Shown here piece after piece: positions 11,576 to 26,639 of a stretch of DNA of 64,000 bases. The position numbers were made by a program, and so were the translations under genes. The DNA is from Pegea sp. RAD2-039 (Eukaryota > Chordata > Thaliacea > Salpida > Salpidae). Positions within the stretch are counted from its first letter, which is position 1, and every line of letters begins with the position of its first letter. A model generated the notes under the pieces. That model did no database searches, was not told the DNA's origin, and saw nothing but the letters and a program-made list of their open reading frames with translations. The DNA lies in contig JAQGEQ010000201.1 in the NCBI GenBank assembly GCA_034620365.1, positions 310,001-374,000 on the forward strand, in the 5' to 3' direction.

Positions 11576-14500
11576 ATTAAAAACTTACTGTCATCATCTT
11601 TATCAGTCTCAATACATTAAAGATGATGATTAAGTTGAAAGAATATGATTTGATTTGTTTTGTCAACAATTGATTTAAAATATTGCTACTTTCTTTATTT
11701 TTCTTGTTTCTCCACCATTTTCATATATTCTTAGCTTTACTTTATCACTTTTAAGCTATTTGAAACTTTTTTTTATTTCTCTGAGGACATACTTTTGTGT
11801 TCGATTCAAGAGATTCATGATTTGTGGTCTGCAGCCACAATACGTATTTTCGTAAATAAATAAAATAATTTTATTACAAGATATTCGAAAGTAAAATAGA
11901 TATTTTTCTATCAATAAAAATAAATCTTTTAAAGATGAGTAAACTGTTTTTGCAATTTTCAACAAGCTTCAAATCAAAAAGTTGTTCAGATGGTGTTTGT
12001 CTACATAGGAAAATTAAACTAGGAAGAAAACTTATCTACTGCCTTCAAAACGTAATAATAAATAAAATAACTATTTTAATTGTTTTTTATATGAACTTTT
12101 TTTAGCTAATATTTTTTAAAGTAATAATATCAGAGACGTTGCCTGAAAATGTTTATCTAAATTTTGGTTTCATCTTTTCTAAAAAGTTTTGCTGCTTTTT
12201 TTAACTCAGTAAATTCTAAATAGATAAAAAATACATTTTTGAGTTGTAGGTGAAGTTCCACCTTAAAACCAAATGATTCAAACTAGAAAATGTTTAATAA
12301 TTCATTCTAACAAGCTTTCTTTATAAACTTTTTTGCCGAAACTTCTATTAACAATAGATTTCAAATTTGTTTGTTTCATTTCATTTCCTGCTTAACTTAT
12401 CACATATGTAATAAGAAAATAGATCTTAATTGATGTCTTACTAGAAGAAAACGAAATGTTCTACTTTTCCAAGGTTTCTCCCTCCTTGAAATTCTTGAAA
12501 GAATCATTGAGGCGTGAAATAACTAAATCGAATATTTTATCTATGAATTTACCAATTGGATCTAAAATATTTTATGATATCTCTGCTTAGAATTCCACTG
12601 AAACTATTTAATATCAGGTTTTCAAAGGTTCTCTTGCTTTTGTTGTTCCAGCCATGATATCTAATTTAGGATAATAATGATGTAGCAGATAGATCAGTTT
12701 CAAAACGTTCATTAATCTTCAACAAGTTTTAAGTTTTTGGGTATCAAGGTAAATGTGTCTAGATGTTTAGAGCAAGCTCATCATATTGTAACAAAACAAT
12801 TTAGCTTGGCTAAAATATTTTTGTTCAATCAACCGGCCAGATTAGACTCTTGATAAATGCAAAAGTCAAAATATTAAATCGATAAAAAACATTTTTTAAG
12901 ACAACAGATAAAATATATATTTTTTAAATCTTCAAAATGATATATTAGAAAAATCTTTTCAAAGTTTGAATTTATTTAAGAATTTATATTTTACTAATAA
13001 GAAAAAGCATAAGAACTAGAAGTTTCCAAATATACTGAATAGGAACCTTTTTCATAGTAATGATTTTGTAATTAACCTTTTTGTTTGTGAAGGGCCCATG
13101 TATCGCAAGATGTTGACCTTCTTGTTAGTTTTTCTAATCAAGTACGTCTACGAATACAGTCGTGGATACATTTTTCTAACTTATCAAACTTGAAGTTTGG
13201 AAGTTTTAGGAGTCCAGCTTTTATGCCTATCTTTAACAGCGTTTATTAGCCTCTTGATGCCCAAGCACCTCCAAACAAGAAAGACGCCCTTGTTTTACAC
13301 TCTCCATATACTTTCTTTAACCAATTAGCTATACTTCTTTGCTTTGTCGCAGTACTCCGCAAGTACTAGCTCCCTGTTTAATGCTATTGTCGCTATCTTA
13401 CCTCCTTTTTTCACAATATCTGACTTAATGAAGCTTTGACTTGCTTTGATAGGCTCTGTGGTGACCTCATGCCAAATTGTTATAAGCTTGTTGGAGATCG
13501 TTGTAACCACGGTATTGTAACGGAAGATTATATAGTTTTGTATCTGCATGCAAAAATACAGGATATGAAGAAATGACTTGTATTTGTCTACTTAGCAGAG
13601 ATAACTTTTATCCAACATTTTTTCTCTTGTAAACTTCTCTCTAGTATAGAGGATGCTGCTTCTAATAAGCTTCTGCTCTGATTGATGAAGAAGGTTAAGG
13701 TCAGTGACTTACTTACTGCGGCAACAACTTTGATTGGAATGATTTGCAAGGATGGAGCCGTTGACAGACCACTATTCCAGTTTCTTGTGTTCTCTTTCGG
13801 TTTTTCTTCTTTCGACCTTCGTTCGCTAAAGACTGTCCGATATGTTTTTTTGAATTTGTTTCCAATTCATTAAATTTACAGTTTTATTTTAAGATTTAAA
13901 AATGAGGCTGATTTTTACTCCTATAGTAAAATTTGTTGTTATTAAATATTAAACAACTTTAAAAACGTAAAACAAACTGTTTCTACCATACTTAGATAGA
14001 TCAACAGATATGTGTACTAATAAAAATATGAAACTTTTGAAACTGTGAAAAACATTTTTTTTTCAAATCAAGGGTATAATAGAAAAGAAGCTGATTTGAA
14101 GAACTTAATTTTTTTTAAGTATATGCATCTCTAATATTCATTTATGATGACTTTAGAGATTATAATTCGTCAGTTTTTTTAAAATTGATATATTTATTTA
14201 ATACTAATTTATAATCAACAAAAGACAACTAATTTGTGATTTTAAGTATAAGTTTGTTTGTCTTACGGCTGTATATATACTATTTAAAGCAATGTAGGCT
14301 TTAGGTACTTTGTTAACTTACCGTATTAATTTGAAATTATTTTTGGTCGATAATAGAATAGTTGATTCTATTCGTTGGAAAATTATCTTAGAAGTATAAT
14401 ATTTTATTAAGTTTATATTTTGATTTTATTCTAGATAATTTTCTAAGCTCTTTTCTATCACAACTTAATTAAAACTATTCCTTAGCTTTCATCTAATCAT

Positions 14501-14700
14501 AGAAATGTTTTATTTAGTTTTATCAGAGTTATTGTAAATGAGTATACTTAATAAAGTATCTAAAAATATTTATAAATTTTTCATATATTTTGATAAATAA
14601 TTTTTAAAGCATTATAAAATTATAGAAATTAGATCGTTTTCGTACCTTATTTATCAACAACTTGTAATTTCTGGTTAGTTATTAACTTTAAAATAGACAC
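11576..14700. other. Intergenic DNA before BiP
   Basis: AT-rich sequence without a supportable host gene. It contains one probable LINE tail remnant (13230-13550, listed separately). Two short hydrophobic open frames (13682-13873 +, 14944-15174 +) have no motif and are not called. Confidence 0.6.
13230..13549 (-). mobile_element. Remnant of a non-LTR retrotransposon C-terminal tail
   Basis: Minus-strand reading WHEVTTEPIKASQSFIKSDI, then IATIALNRELVLAEYCDKAKKYS, and with decay a downstream LVKESIWRV reading. It resembles the conserved tail that follows reverse transcriptase in several LINE clades (a W-E...T..I.A..PDI, then liDiAiP, then a KY..L.kEi..W pattern). Interrupted by stops; only about 320 bp is recognisable. 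It need not belong to the same family as the 8.8-kb copy. Could also be chance similarity, hence the moderate confidence. Confidence 0.4.
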
Positions 14701-14771
14701 GTTCGTCCTTATTTAAATGGACACGTCTCGTTTAAAAGTAGCTTGTATTTTCGCTTCGTAATAACTATCAG

Positions 14772-14822
14772 CCAATCACAAAACAGCTACGTGTATTTAT
14801 TAGCCAATCAGAAATCACCAAC
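14772..14822 (+). promoter_or_regulatory. CCAAT boxes and ERSE-like elements upstream of BiP
   Basis: Two CCAAT boxes (14772-14776 and 14804-14808) precede the BiP ATG by about 600 bp. The classical ER stress response element is CCAAT-N9-CCACG. The first box here is followed after 10 bp by CTACG within CTACGTG, the second after exactly 9 bp by CCAAC. A third TACGTA-type core lies near 14836. Clustered ERSE-like elements upstream of BiP are expected for ATF6/XBP1 control; each single match is imperfect. Confidence 0.5.
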
Positions 14823-15401
14823 TCAAGACAGACTGCTACGTAAGTCTGTTCTAGCATTTTTAAGTTACTTTTGTAGCTTGCTTTCAGTCGAACTTCATAT
14901 CTGTTAATTTTGATTTGGTTTTTGTAAACACTTATATTTTATTTTGTGGTTGTTTTCTTTTTTTACTTTTTATCTAATTAAATTACTAGTATCTTTGAAA
15001 CTATTCGATATCGGGTTTGTTTATACGGTTGAAATTTGTTGTTTTCATTTTTGGATCTCTGGTTTATTCATTTTTATCCTTATTTGCTTTGAATTTTTTG
15101 TTGAAACTATTTTGCTATTTAAGTTAATTTTCAGTTCTATTAAAATATTCGAAATTCAATTTATTTTTATCTAAACAGATGGACGATTGATTTCTTTAAT
15201 TTCTAAACCATTTTTTTTCTATCTTGAAATAAATTTATTATTTTGTTCTAATTGTCCTGAAAAGTTTTGAATTTGTTTTCTTTTATATCCGATGTTTTAG
15301 ATAACTCATAAGATTTATTTTGAATCTATTTAAAAGTAAATTTTCTTCATAGAGACTTTTTAAATTATTTAGTATTATATAAATTAGTTTTATAAATAAC
15401 A

Positions 15402-19149
<3,748 letters not shown>

Positions 19150-19289
19150 ACGAATTTGATTTACCGATTCGTTTGTTTAATTGATGCTGGAAGAAGCGAC
19201 GTTTGTTTGCAGTATCTTTGATGCACGCGAGCTATCTTTGTTAGAAAATCTCATCTTATGCTCGTTTATTCATTTTCATTTCAAGTCGC

Positions 19290-19295
19290 AATAAA
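19290..19295 (+). terminator. Poly(A) signal of BiP
   Basis: AATAAA 141 bp after the stop codon, ending only about 25 bp before the minisatellite array starts. Confidence 0.7.
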
Positions 19296-19317
19296 AAGTT
19301 GTTTTTGTAAGAAAAAG

Positions 19318-21224
19318 CTGATTGGTTAGTAGATGGTTGTTGATTAGTTGGTAGATGGTTGCTGATTAGTTGGTAAATGGTTGTTGATTAGTTGGTAAAT
19401 GGTTGTTGATTAGTTGGTAGATGGTTGTTGATTAGTTGGTAGATGGTTGTTGATTAGTTGGTAGATGGTTGTTGATTAGTTGGTAGATGGTTGTTGATTA
19501 GTTGGTAGATGGTTGTTGATTAGTTGGTAGATGGTTGTTGATTAGTTAGTAGATGGTTGTTGATTAGTTAGTAGATGGTTGCTGATTGGTTGGTAGATGG
19601 TTGCTGATTAGTTGGTAGATGGTTGCTGATTAGTTTGTAGATGGTTGCTGATTGGTTGGTAGATGGTTGCTGATTAGTTGGTAGATGGTTGCTGATTAGT
19701 TTGTAGATGGTTGCTGATTAGTTGGTAGATGGTTGCTGATTAGTTTGTAGATGGTTGCTGATTGGTTGGTAAATGGTTGCTGATTAGTTGGTAGATGGTT
19801 GCTGATTAGTTGGTAGGTGGTTGTTGATTAGTTAGTAGATGGTTGCTGATTGGTTAGTAGACGGTTGCTGATTAGTTAGTAGATGGTTGTTGATTGGTTT
19901 GTAGTTGGTTGTTGATTAGTTGGTAGATGGTTGTTGATTAGTTGGTAGATGGTTGTTGATTAGTTGGTAGATGGTTGTTGATTAGTTGGTAGATGGTTAT
20001 TGATTAGTTGGTAGATGGTTGTTGATTAGTTGGTAGATGGTTGTTGATTAGTTAGTAGATGGTTGCTGATTAGTTGGTAGATGGTTGCTGATTAGTTTGT
20101 AGATGGTTGCTGATTGGTTGGTAGATGGTTGCTGATTAGTTGGTAGATGGTTGTTGATTAGTTGATAGATGGTTGCTGATTGGTTAGTTGGTTGTAGATG
20201 GTTGCTGATTAGTTTGTGGATGGTTGCTGATTGGTTGGTAAATGGTTGCTGATTAGTTGGTAGATGGTTGCTGATTAGTTGGTAGGTGGTTGCTGATTGG
20301 TTAGTAGATGGTTGCTGATTAGTTAGTAGATGGTTGTTGATTGGTTTGTAGTTGGTTGTTGATTAGTTGGTAGATGGTTGTTGATTAGTTGGTAGATGGT
20401 TGTTGATTAGTTGGTAGATGGTTGTTGATTAGTTGGTAGATGGTTATTGATTAGTTGGTAGATGGTTGTTGATTAGTTTGTGGATGGTTGCTGATTGGTT
20501 GGTAGGTTGCTGATTAGTTGGTAGATGGTTGCTGATTAGTTGGTAGGTGGTTGTTGATTAGTTAGTAGATGGTTGCTGATTGGTTAGTAGATGGTTGCTG
20601 ATTAGTTAGTAGATGGTTGTTGATTGGTTTGTAGTTGGTTGTTGATTAGTTGGTAGATGGTTGTTGAGAGATGGTTGTTGATTAGTTGGTAGATGGTTGT
20701 TGATTAGTTGGTTGGCTGAGATGGTTGCTGATTAGTTGGATGGTTGCTGAGATGGTTGCTGATTAGTTGGTAGATGGTTGCTGATTGGTAGATGGTTGCT
20801 GATTAAGATGGTTGCTGATTAGTTTGTAGATGGTTGCTGAGGTTGGTATGGTTGCTGATTAGTTGGTAGGGTTGGTTGCTGATGGTTTGTAGATGGTTGC
20901 TGATTAGTTAGTAGATGGTTGTTGATTAGTTGGTAGATGGTTGCTGATTAGTTGGTAGATGGTTGCTGATTGGTTGGTAGATGGTTGCCAATTGGTTAGT
21001 AGATGGTTGCTGATTGGTTTGTATATGGTTAGTAGATGGTCGCTGATTAGTTAGTAGATGGTTGCTGATTAGTTGGTAGATGGTTGTTGATTAGTTTGTA
21101 GATGGTTGTTGATTAGTTGGTAGATGGTTGTTGATTAGTTGGTAGATGGTTGCTGATTACTTAGTAGATGGTTGTTGATTAGTTGGTAGATGGTAGATGG
21201 TAGATGGTAGATGGTTGCTGATTA
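19318..21224. repeat. 1.9-kb minisatellite, 22-bp unit
   Basis: About 86 head-to-tail copies of a 22-bp unit, TGATTAGTTGGTAGATGGTT followed by GT or GC. The main variants are G(C/T)TGATT, TTAGT versus TTGGT, and GGTAG/AGTAG/TTGTAG. A variant block beginning TGCTGATTGGTTAGTAGA, including a TTTGTAGTTGG unit, recurs at about 19844, 20291 and 20574, so the array grew partly by duplication of multi-unit blocks. Units degrade at about 20700-20900 and at the right edge. A 22-bp unit is not a multiple of three, so it is not coding. It starts right after the BiP poly(A) signal. Confidence 0.95.
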
Positions 21225-23781
21225 CACCACTATTGATACATCACTATTAAAGCTGAGCAGGGATGTGCTTAAATTTGCTTAATTTCTTTTCTTAAAGAAA
21301 AATTATTTTCTGTTTTTTGCGAATAGTTCTCTGCAACTATTCAATTTAGTATCCAATAATACCTTTGGTAATAAGGGTCTGGCAAACTAAGGAGTCCTCG
21401 TACAATATAATTTAATGCAACTTAATATGTATGATATATTGATGGATATATCTATTAAAAATCCGCTTCGGCTGAGAACGTCCGTGAGGGATATGCTTTG
21501 AGTGATGATTTTGAAAACAAGCAAGACACAGTGAAATGGAATAGAAAAAGCCTTTAGAGTTTTGTTCCTTTCTTTAAACCTGGTTTTTCTTCTCCCTCCT
21601 TTAGTTGTTTGTAAAGTAAAGGGCGCCATTCAGAGCGATCTGCACCGATATCTTCCCAATTGCTGGTGTTGATGTTAAGCGATTGAATATCGTAGCTGCA
21701 AGTATTTTTAAGACGGAGATAGGGACACGCAATGATGTGGATACCTCTTGATTAACTAAAAAAATCGTGCAGATTCAGAGATTATTTAAACAAAGATTGC
21801 ATATTTATTGTCGATGAGCTATTAAAAAAGTAAAAGTTTTATTACAAGCTGCTTGTAGTAATTGCAAAATAGAATTTTAGGCCTAGACTGCTCAGTTTGA
21901 CTTTAACTATCAGATTTTGGTGTTTCATTTTCACTTGAAATTACTCCAAAATAAGACTGAAAGCTTTTCATACTTCTAAACTTTAAGATAAGAATCAAGA
22001 ATTTCTGTATTTTGTTCCAGAAGTTAAAAGACTTAACTGATAGTGATTGTTTATCGTGGCTCTAGAAGTTTCTTGGGATCAGATAACAGTTGGAACACTT
22101 ATAACCGTTTGCCTAAAAGAAAGTAAAAAGTATTTTTTTCAGAACATAGATATGTATGACCTCTCATAAAAGTTTGTATCAATTTCTCTTAAAAAAGCAA
22201 ATTAGTTTCATGAAGTTTACAAAAGTTGTTAAATTGCACCAAAACTTTTCTCACAATAAACTTTGAATAAATCTAATAGAAAAGAGGTCTCAATAGAATT
22301 TTGAAGAAATGATATCCGGTTTTTGATTATTAAATGGGTATGCCAGTGACAATACTATAACTAAATATACAATCGAGCTCTCACCTCTTTTTATGTTTCT
22401 TTTATTTGAGCAAATAACTATATTAATGACGTCACTTCATCTATGATACATTGAAGTGTGTAATGACGTCATAGGATGATGAAATCATTTGTTTTTTAGT
22501 TTAGAATTTCTTTAAAATGATGAAATAATGAAAGTTGACAAAACGAAAAAGTAAATATATGAAAATAATATTGATAAATATAAAAGTAAATAAATAAATT
22601 GTATAGAAATCTATAACGGCTACCATACTTATAAAAAGCTTTAATAAAATTATTTTTACTTATTTACTTCATGGCTATCATGTTGTATAGAATTTTAACA
22701 GAGTCCAAACCATTCTAGTTTCAAAATACTCAGGAGTTTAGTATGTAATAACAGAGATAATGATGAAAGAAGGGCTGATGTGATGAAGCTACTTTAAGTC
22801 ATGGAAGCTGTTCTATTTTCTGAGAGCTGTTTTTTAAACTCTTTTTATTTCAACTTATATTTGATACAAATCTAAAGTATGAATATTTTTTTCTAATTGG
22901 GTCGTACTTTGTAATTTATTTGTCAACTTGTGTATTTCCTGGTTTTATGCCAAAATTTATGCAGCCATTTCGGTCAATTCTGATGAAGTTTGCAAATCTT
23001 AGCAAAGTAAAACTTAGTTTTCAATTCTATGAAATTATTTTTATCAGTTTTATTTTGAATAAATTTTCAAATAGACAATATTTCTTGATTTGATTCTTCA
23101 GACTACAAGATTGAAAGAGTTATTAAGAGCTCTAATTTTTTTATTTTTAACTTTAATATTTTTGTAAACAAATATAAAATTGTTTTGTTATGGTTATCTT
23201 ACTCAACAAAACATTTTATCATTTTAAATTATATTTTCGGCTCATCTCAAAAGTTGACTTTTAGTCGAGATAAAACTTGAATCTGATTTTCAATATTATT
23301 TTCAAACAGATTGTTAAAAAAAAATTAAATGAAAATATTTTTAGATTTCAAACTTATTTTTTCACTTTTGAAAAATGTAATTTATTTTTTTGTTTAATTA
23401 CAATTAAATTTTCTTTATTTTTGGCAATTTTGAAATAAACTGTTTCTAAATTGTTCTTAGTTTGTTAATTTTTTTTCTTAATTTAATATATAGGTAGACA
23501 ATTTTACTAAATAGTTTGATTAACTTGTTTCAGTTTTTAATTTGTTGAAAACATTTTTGGAATAGTTTTATTGAATTATTATAAAAATTTTAATATTATT
23601 ATATATCTTATTTTATGATTTTTTTTATACTGTTATTTATTTTTTTATTTTAAATAAACTTAAACTCAAGTTTTTTGAATTTATTTTTATATTTATTTCA
23701 TAATCAATTTTTTTCTCAACTTAGGTTTTATTAGATTTAACTTTAATGATCTTCATATAAATCTTCAGTTTCCTCATAATA
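21225..23781. other. Intergenic DNA between the minisatellite and the hnRNP C-like gene
   Basis: AT-rich, with TGACGTCA at about 22427 and 22463 and a LINE-derived fragment near 21590-21740 (separate entry). No host gene supported. Confidence 0.6.
21590..21740 (-). mobile_element. Fragment of a non-LTR retrotransposon C-terminus
   Basis: Minus-strand reading RLKNTCSYDIQSLNI, then TSNWEDIGADRSEWRPLL and KEGEEKPGLKKG, fitting the conserved LINE C-terminal phrase R.KD..K.D....I....WE..A.DR..WR. An open frame of about 50 codons remains without flanking domains. Its relation to the 8.8-kb LINE family is not established. Confidence 0.5.
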
Positions 23782-26448
23782 ATGTATAACAGTAAAAGTA
23801 AGTTTGATTGAGAGCTTTCAAACTCATCAATTAAAAAGTTTCTTTATCAGACATCTCATCAGATACTTCGGATCCATCTACGGCACATATGAGAGTATTT
23901 GTAGGTAACATCAATACCTCTGCAATCACTAAAACATGTCTACAAGAAATATTTTGCAAATATGGAAATGTGACAGGTACACCATCAAATCTAACTTCAA
24001 ATCAAACTTTAAAACCTTTTAGGTATTTCTATTCATCGGGGTTATGCTTTCATTCAATATAATTCAGTAGAAGCAGCTCAAATTGCTGCACAAAGCCAAC
24101 ACCAGCAAAGAATAACCAATCAAGTTGCAGGTAACGATCTTCACTTGTTACTATTAGTTACCAACTTTGATTTAGATGTAAAAATTGCTGCTGAACCTCG
24201 TCAAAAACCTTTTCCACCATTACCACCACCACCTGCTATGGCTCCTTTTATTGCACCTCCATCAGATCGAAAGTAAATAGAAGATGCTACTAAACAGCTT
24301 GATGACGTCATATGTTTGTAGTACTGTGACAAGTAAACCAACTTGGAAACGAACACCTCAAAGCTCAAAATCGAAGGTTCATAATGGAAGGATTTCAAAG
24401 ACTTCTTCTCAAACTAACAACAAAACTTACTCCAGTAAAGTCAAGGTGACTTTTTTAGCAATTTTTTGGCTCAATAATTCTTTAATATTTAAATTATTTG
24501 TTAATTTTTTTTGAATTTTTTTTCAACAACTTAAAATTTCAAATTTAGAGATTTTCAAATTTAGTTTTTAGTGTTTAGTAAAGATAAGATAGCTTTTTTA
24601 TTTACTCGGTTTTTATTTAGGTAAGTTTGAAAACTTAAACACCTAAATTGACCGAACTTAGATTTTTTAAAACCTAGAGCTTTTGTAATGATAATCAGAG
24701 ATCTTAACTCTCCACTACAAAATTCAAATCGAATCTGGGACCCTTGCAACGATAATCAGAGATCTTAACTCTCCACTACAAAGTTCAAATCGAATCTGGG
24801 ACCCTTGCAACGATAATCTGAGATCTTAACTTTCAATTACAAAGCTCTTAAACTTTTTCTTAACCTTTGAAAGCCAAATTTAAATAAGTAGTTTTTGAGA
24901 ACATTTTACAAATTAAGATATTTTTAGATAAAGTTTTAGATAGTTGAAATCAACTAACTGTTTCAAGTAACAAAATTAATGAATGACGTCATCACTTGTT
25001 TCATCGCAGTCAATCGTATCTTCAGTAACTGATGTAAGTCACATCCGGGAAGAGCTTTTAGAGATCCGTTCCCGTATCGACGCTCTTTTGAGTTACACTG
25101 AATCCTCAGAAGTCAACTTCAAAGATCAAAACGGAATTCCAATTTCTTCAGGTTAGTTTTAGATCCAGATCAGATTAAACTCTTTTTGTGTCTTCCTTCA
25201 TTTAGGTTCTGAGACGTAAAATAGTTAACTTAATTTAAACTAGCTTCGAGAGTTTTCTCATTTCTACATTCAAAAAAATTCATCAAAAATATCAAAAAGA
25301 AGTTTAAGAACTTTCCTAAAGTAGATAAACTACTGATTGTAACTTGTTTATTTTTTAAAGTAATTTTTGATATGTAAATCATGTTTTTTGAAAAACTGTT
25401 TATATCTGAGGACTTTTTAAAACTTGGTTTTTACATTCGTCAACAATTTAGTGATTTTTCATCTCAAATGAAGTTTTTGTCGCGTTTTTCTATCTTAAAA
25501 CTTTTTTGACTTCTATAACTTACAAACTAGGAAGGTCCTTGTCACGTGATTGAGTAGTTAGCTCTTGTATCGGCTTTGTGATTGGGTAGATTTTGTGGAC
25601 AGGTTTTCAAAGTATGGATTGAGTCTTACTTATAAATGATGGTTTTTATCTTTTGAGTTGGATCGAATTCAATTGATTGAAAATTTAATAAAGTTTGAAA
25701 TTTAAGCTAACAACAAGTCTCCTTTGGAATTACACTTGATATTTAGGTCCATAAACCCTAATCCTTCGCCAATTATCAATATTTGTAGAAGAAAATTTCT
25801 CCTCAAAAAATATGGAAGATTATCAAATAAGTTTCATCAATAGAGTCAAAATCAGATTTTCATATTTGCACCTTTCTTTGACAACTATCAAAAGACCTCG
25901 TTTGAAAAAACAGCATCAAGTATCAATCCAATAATGTCGGAGGCAGAAAGATGATGGCCTCGTAACCTTAATGCAAGAAAATACGCCCGGAAGAATCTTG
26001 CAAAAACAAGGACAGGGTCGAATAAAAAAGTTTTCAATCGTGTTCCTTTTCTTGCAACGATGTTTCAGGGTTACAGGCATCTGTTTATTTTCATTTAAGC
26101 CAAGATTTTTCAACATTTTAAAGTTTTCATTTTAGACACAATCTGAAAGTAGAGTAGACAAGTTGTAACTGACCACTTGTCATCTTCTGTCCTATTTAGT
26201 TCAATTTATTACAAAACTTAAAAACCATAAATATATTCGACCATAATGTTCAAAATCTTAAAATTTAAAATTGTTTTTTTCACTCGGTTGTATCTTCCAC
26301 AGAATCTACTTTATCAGAATCAAATTCACAGAATGAGACGACTTCAACCACTGATCACATGTACATCAGTGATTTACCCGAAGAATTACAACCTTGTTTT
26401 GATGATATGGGAACGGTCGAAGTTGAAGTAGAAACAAGAGAGTCATGA
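23782..26448 (+). CDS. hnRNP C/RALY-like RNA-binding protein
   Basis: Nuclear pre-mRNA-binding protein with one RRM. Exons: 23782-23797, 23851-23976, 24023-24130, 24176-24272, 24322-24445, 25010-25151 and 26303-26448, all GT-AG and in phase; 252 aa. The RRM (about residues 18-84) has RNP2 VFVGNI and RNP1 RGYAFIQY, followed by KIAAEP, which matches LAAEP directly after the hnRNP C RRM. A proline run (PPLPPPP) follows, then a Ser/Lys-rich basic region and the helix DVSHIREELLEIRSRIDALL, which corresponds to the leucine-zipper-like tetramerisation helix of hnRNP C ([20 protein letters not shown]). The tail is acidic. The order RRM, AAEP, Pro-rich, basic, zipper, acidic is diagnostic for hnRNP C/RALY; which paralogue it is cannot be told. 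Introns 4 and 5 contain TGACGTCA near their acceptors. The first exon carries only five codons. AATAAA is at 26534. Confidence 0.88.
24690..24842 (-). repeat. 61-bp tRNA-like tandem repeat, array 1 (in hnRNP C-like intron 5)
   Basis: Two full units and a partial one with starts at 24690, 24751 and 24812, exactly 61 bp apart. On the minus strand the unit reads through GTCCCAGATTCGATTTGAAC, TTTGTAGTGGAGAGTTAAGA and TCTCTGATTATCGTTGC. The GATTCGATT core is close to an RNA polymerase III B box, and TAGTGG-AGTTAAGA resembles a tRNA D arm, but no complete cloverleaf is evident. The same family is at 28740-28925 on the other strand. Confidence 0.7.
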
Positions 26449-26639
26449 CTCCTTACAAATGCAATTAATATTTATTTGAAGATCTATTTTTCAATCAAAA
26501 TATAAAGAAAATTCTCTTATTATTTTTTCTTAAAATAAAATTAGTTTAAGTTATTTTATTTTGTCGACCTAAATAAAACATTTTGTCGTTTTCAAAATAT
26601 CTTGTCTCATAAGTTACAAATCCCACACATTAATGTAAA

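Noticed and set aside
14944-15174. Hydrophobic 76-codon open frame just before BiP
   Set aside because: T-rich DNA gives Phe/Leu/Ile runs in any frame; it lies in the BiP upstream/5' UTR region and has no motif.
19318-21224. CRISPR-like array of direct repeats
   Set aside because: Units are adjacent with no spacers and the host is a eukaryote; it is a minisatellite.
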